Source of the DNA: an uncultured bacterium
GTDB lineage: Bacteria > Planctomycetota > UBA1135 > UBA2386
Length of the DNA stretch: 8,514 nt
Direction of reading: 5' to 3'
NCBI GenBank assembly: GCA_938003515.1
Contig: CALKYL010000424.1
Span: 1 to 8,514 of the forward strand
Shown: positions 6,611-8,514 of the stretch, one piece after another
How the letters are laid out: the number at the start of each line of letters is the position of its first letter
How positions within the stretch are numbered: position 1 is the stretch's first letter
Made by a program: the position numbers and the translations under genes
The notes under the pieces: model-generated
What the model was told of the DNA's origin: nothing
The model's input: only the letters and a program-made list of their open reading frames with translations
Databases searched by the model: none

Positions 6611-7497
6611 ACCCGGCGGAGCTGCCGACCCGGCCGGCCTGGTTCCGGTTCGAGCACGGCGGCGCGGCCCACGTCGGCGCGATCGACCCGGCGCGGTCCG
6701 GCCCGGGCGGCGGCCCGGGCTGGTTCGACCTCGGGCCGCTCGACGTGCTGCGGCTCTTGCACGACGGCGCCTTGACCCGGGCCGACCTGGAGCTGCGCAT
6801 CGGTCGTTCGGCCCCGATCCCGGCCCCCGGGCGCTTCCTCACGCCCGTACCCAGGGGGCCGAAGATCCTCTGCCTCGCCAAGAACTACACCGCGCACGCC
6901 AAGGAGATGGGCGGCGCCGCGCCGGCCGAGCCGATCTTCTTCGCCAAGCTGCCCGACACCCTGGTCGCGCACGGCGAAGCCGTCGTGATCCCGGGCTGGC
7001 TCGAGACCCGGGTCGACCACGAAGCCGAGCTCGCGCTCGTGCTCGGCTTCGCCGACCCCGACGGCCGCGGCCGCCGGAACGTCGATGCGGCCGACGCCCC
7101 GGCCCTCGTCGCCGGCTTCACGCCGCTCAACGACGTGACCGCGCGCAAGCTGCAGGGCCAGGACCGCGAGCAGAAGTACCCGTGGCTGCGCAGCAAGTCG
7201 ATCGACACGTTCTGCCCGGTCGGGCCCTTCGTCGTGCCCCGCGACGCGCTCGACGGCGCAGACCTCGCGATCACGATGCGCGTCAACGGCGAAGTGCGCC
7301 AGCAGGCGCGCACCAGCGCGATGGTGTTCTCGATCGGCGAGGCGCTCGCCGCGATGTCCCGCGTGACCACGCTGCGGCCGGGTGACCTGATCGCGATGGG
7401 CACGCCCGAAGGCGTCGGCCCGGTGCGGCCGGGCGACGTCATGGAGGTCGAGGTCGAAGGCCTCGGCGTGCTGCGCAACCCCGTCGCCGCGGGTTGA
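6607..7497 (+). CDS. Fumarylacetoacetate hydrolase (FAH) family enzyme
   Basis: This 296-residue cytoplasmic enzyme starts at GTG in a 4-nt overlap with the previous gene. Residues 1-80 form a variable N-terminal domain. The catalytic domain starts at PKILCLAKNYTAHAKEMG (85-102). The metal site of the family (Glu-x-Glu and a downstream Asp) is present as HEAEL, Glu139 and Glu141, and NDVTARKLQ, Asp176. Lys197 in RSKSID lies 21 residues after the Asp, as in FAHD1-type enzymes. FFAKLPDTLVAHGEAVVIP (111-129) and GTPEGVGPVRPGD (265-277) are further family signatures. Members cleave or isomerise 2,4-diketo acids or oxaloacetate-like substrates using Mg or Mn: acylpyruvase, oxaloacetate decarboxylase or tautomerase, or HHDD isomerase in aromatic breakdown. 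Sequence alone does not choose among these, and no aromatic-degradation genes lie nearby. All key residues are intact, so it is probably active. The partner gene makes an exported protein, so a shared pathway is not obvious. Confidence 0.92.
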   Translation: MNPAELPTRPAWFRFEHGGAAHVGAIDPARSGPGGGPGWFDLGPLDVLRLLHDGALTRADLELRIGRSAPIPAPGRFLTPVPRGPKILCLAKNYTAHAKEMGGAAPAEPIFFAKLPDTLVAHGEAVVIPGWLETRVDHEAELALVLGFADPDGRGRRNVDAADAPALVAGFTPLNDVTARKLQGQDREQKYPWLRSKSIDTFCPVGPFVVPRDALDGADLAITMRVNGEVRQQARTSAMVFSIGEALAAMSRVTTLRPGDLIAMGTPEGVGPVRPGDVMEVEVEGLGVLRNPVAAG

Positions 7498-7502
7498 CCG
7501 GC

Positions 7503-7542
7503 CCGCGGTCGCTGCGCCGCCGATCGCCGCAGCGGCCCGCGG
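7503..7542. terminator. GC-rich hairpin between convergent genes (bidirectional terminator candidate)
   Basis: The left arm CCGCGG-T-CGCTGCG (7503-7516) pairs with the right arm CGCAGCG-GC-CCGCGG (7528-7542): 13 Watson-Crick pairs plus a possible U-G pair with a one-base bulge, around an 11-nt loop. It fills most of the 56-nt gap between the stop at 7497 (+) and the stop at 7554 (-). No T-tract is present. Confidence 0.5.
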
Positions 7543-7553
7543 CGACGGGGCGC

Positions 7554-8514
7554 TCAGAAGCGCAGCGTCTCGATCGACGTCAGGGTCGTCGTCGCGCCCT
7601 GGCCGCCGAACAGGATCAGCGTGCCGTCGGGCAGCGCCTCGGCGACGTGGCCCGAACGCGGCCCGGTCAGCGGCAGCGCCGACGACCAGCTGTTGCCCAC
7701 GGGGTCGAACACGTCGACGTCCGCGATCGCGACCGGCGTCGTCAGCGTGCCCTGCGCGCCGCCGCAGACGACGACGCGGCCGTCGGCGAGGCGCGTCGCG
7801 GTGTGCAGCGCGCGCGCCGTCGGCATGTTGACGGTCGTCCAGGTCCCGCTCGGGCCGACGGCCGGCGCGAACACCTCGGCGCCGGCGATCGGCGCCGCGG
7901 TCGCCGCCCCGAGCAGGCTCGGCACGTCGACGCCGCCGGTCATCAGGACGCGGCCGTCGGCGAGCGTCACCTGGTTGTACTGGTGGCCTGCGCGGCCCTG
8001 CGCCATGTTCGGGCCGTTCGTCCACGCGCCGTTCGCCGGGTTCCAGCGCTGCACGGCGTTCGTGCTGACCGCCGCCGTCGGGATCGTCGGGAACGGCGGG
8101 AACGGCAGCGTGGTCAGGGTCACCTGCACGCCGCCCGAGACCATGATCTGGCCGTTCGGCAGCCGCGTCAGCGCCGGCGCGAGCCGGTTGCCGCCGAGGT
8201 TCGCGGTCGCCGACCACTGGCCGTTCGCCGGGTTCCAGATCTCCGCGGAGCGCAGCGTCGCCGTGATCGCCGCCGTGACGTCGGGGGTCAAGGTCGCCGT
8301 GCCGCCGGCGACCATCACCCGGCCGTCGGCGAGCCGCGCCGCGCCGAACAGGATGCGCGGCGTCGTCATGTTGCCGGTCGGCGAGAAGCTGTTCGTCGCG
8401 GGGTCGTAGATCTCGCACGACGCCAGCACCGTGCCGGTCGCGTCGGCGCCGCCGCTCACGAGCACCCGGCCGTCGGTCCGCGGCCCCGCCGCATGCAGCG
8501 CGCGCGCCGAGCCC
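7554..8514 (-). CDS. Kelch-repeat beta-propeller protein, partial (N-terminus beyond the window)
   Basis: The frame is open from the right edge to the TGA at 7554, giving about 319 residues of the C-terminal part. The sequence is a chain of Kelch-type blades of about 45-65 residues. Each has an R-x-x-H-like strand, then L-x-D-G-R-V-x-V-x-GG, then an (E)x(Y/W/F)xP...W/F strand. Examples are RLADGRVMVAGG, RLPNGQIMVSGG, TLADGRVLMTGG, RLADGRVVVCGG and ALPDGTLILFGG, with EIYDPATNSF, EIWNPANGQW, QRWNPANGAW and DVFDPVGNSW. The protein ends at TSIETLRF, without the last outer strand of the sixth visible blade, as expected if the propeller closes with a strand from the N-terminus. A GTG at 8465 is not the real start because the repeat pattern continues upstream (ARALHAAGPRTDGR). 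Such proteins are usually exported or surface-attached in environmental bacteria; export cannot be judged here. Function is unknown beyond a binding scaffold. Confidence 0.88.
   Translation of the reverse strand, partial: GSARALHAAGPRTDGRVLVSGGADATGTVLASCEIYDPATNSFSPTGNMTTPRILFGAARLADGRVMVAGGTATLTPDVTAAITATLRSAEIWNPANGQWSATANLGGNRLAPALTRLPNGQIMVSGGVQVTLTTLPFPPFPTIPTAAVSTNAVQRWNPANGAWTNGPNMAQGRAGHQYNQVTLADGRVLMTGGVDVPSLLGAATAAPIAGAEVFAPAVGPSGTWTTVNMPTARALHTATRLADGRVVVCGGAQGTLTTPVAIADVDVFDPVGNSWSSALPLTGPRSGHVAEALPDGTLILFGGQGATTTLTSIETLRF
8029..8046 (-). repeat. Exact 18-bp direct repeat within the Kelch gene, copy 1 (copy 2 at 8221-8238)
   Basis: The 18-mer CCGTTCGCCGGGTTCCAG (plus strand) occurs here and at 8221-8238, 192 bp apart and in frame, both encoding the WNPANG turn of neighbouring blades. 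Another 18-mer recurs in the same gene at 7773-7790 and 7947-7964, with a shorter 14-bp match at 8320-8333, encoding the LADGRV turn. Such exact matches show recent blade duplication or gene conversion, or strong codon constraint. Confidence 0.7.
8221..8238 (-). repeat. Exact 18-bp direct repeat within the Kelch gene, copy 2
   Basis: Second copy of the 18-mer at 8029-8046, encoding WNPANG in the adjacent blade. The two copies are exactly 64 codons apart. Confidence 0.7.

Noticed and set aside
6701..6720. Hairpin with two GCCCGGGC arms inside the FAH-family gene
   Set aside because: It encodes a Gly/Pro-rich loop (GPGGGPG) in the variable N-terminal domain, so GC-rich Gly/Pro codons explain it without a regulatory role.

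Overview
This is a very GC-rich (roughly 70% by eye), densely coded bacterial chromosomal window. It holds six complete protein genes and one gene cut by the right edge. I see no RNA genes, mobile elements, CRISPR array or phage genes. The gene set suggests a Gram-negative heterotroph, and Planctomycetota is my best guess. The reasons are the secreted terpene-cyclase-fold protein, the large membrane-anchored SurA/PpiD-like protein with long coiled coils, the Kelch protein whose repeats follow an R-x-L-H...L-x-D-G-R-V-x-V-x-G-G pattern, and the Trm112-like protein lacking zinc cysteines. This assignment is inference only.

Layout. (1) 45-299 (+): Trm112-like small protein, ending in a hairpin whose loop contains the stop codon. 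(2) 415-2799 (+): membrane-anchored SurA/PpiD-like chaperone candidate. It converges on (3) 2869-3819 (-), a class I SAM-dependent methyltransferase with a zinc ribbon. That gene is the second gene of an operon headed by (4) 3830-4591 (-), a family-2 glycosyltransferase of the dolichol-phosphate-mannose-synthase type. (5) 4787-6610 (+), an exported prenyltransferase/squalene-cyclase-fold protein, is transcribed divergently from the glycosyltransferase and overlaps by 4 nt (6) 6607-7497 (+), a fumarylacetoacetate-hydrolase-family enzyme. (7) 7554 to the right edge (-): the C-terminal part of a Kelch-repeat beta-propeller protein, convergent with gene 6.

The glycosyltransferase and methyltransferase probably act together in making or modifying a surface glycan or polyprenyl-linked sugar. 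The FAH enzyme is translationally coupled to the exported cyclase-fold protein, but no shared pathway is evident. No gene here forms a recognisable novel defence or biosynthetic system.

The most interesting signal is in gene expression. The apparent operon-leading genes at 415, 4591 and 4787 have no Shine-Dalgarno sequence but carry a GTATCC element only 15-23 nt before the start codon. The octamer GGTATCCT is identical at two of them. This suggests -10 elements producing leaderless or nearly leaderless mRNAs. The two operon-internal genes (3819 and 6607) have clear Shine-Dalgarno sequences. Gene ends carry strong GC hairpins without T-tracts (287-308, 2822-2843, 7503-7542).
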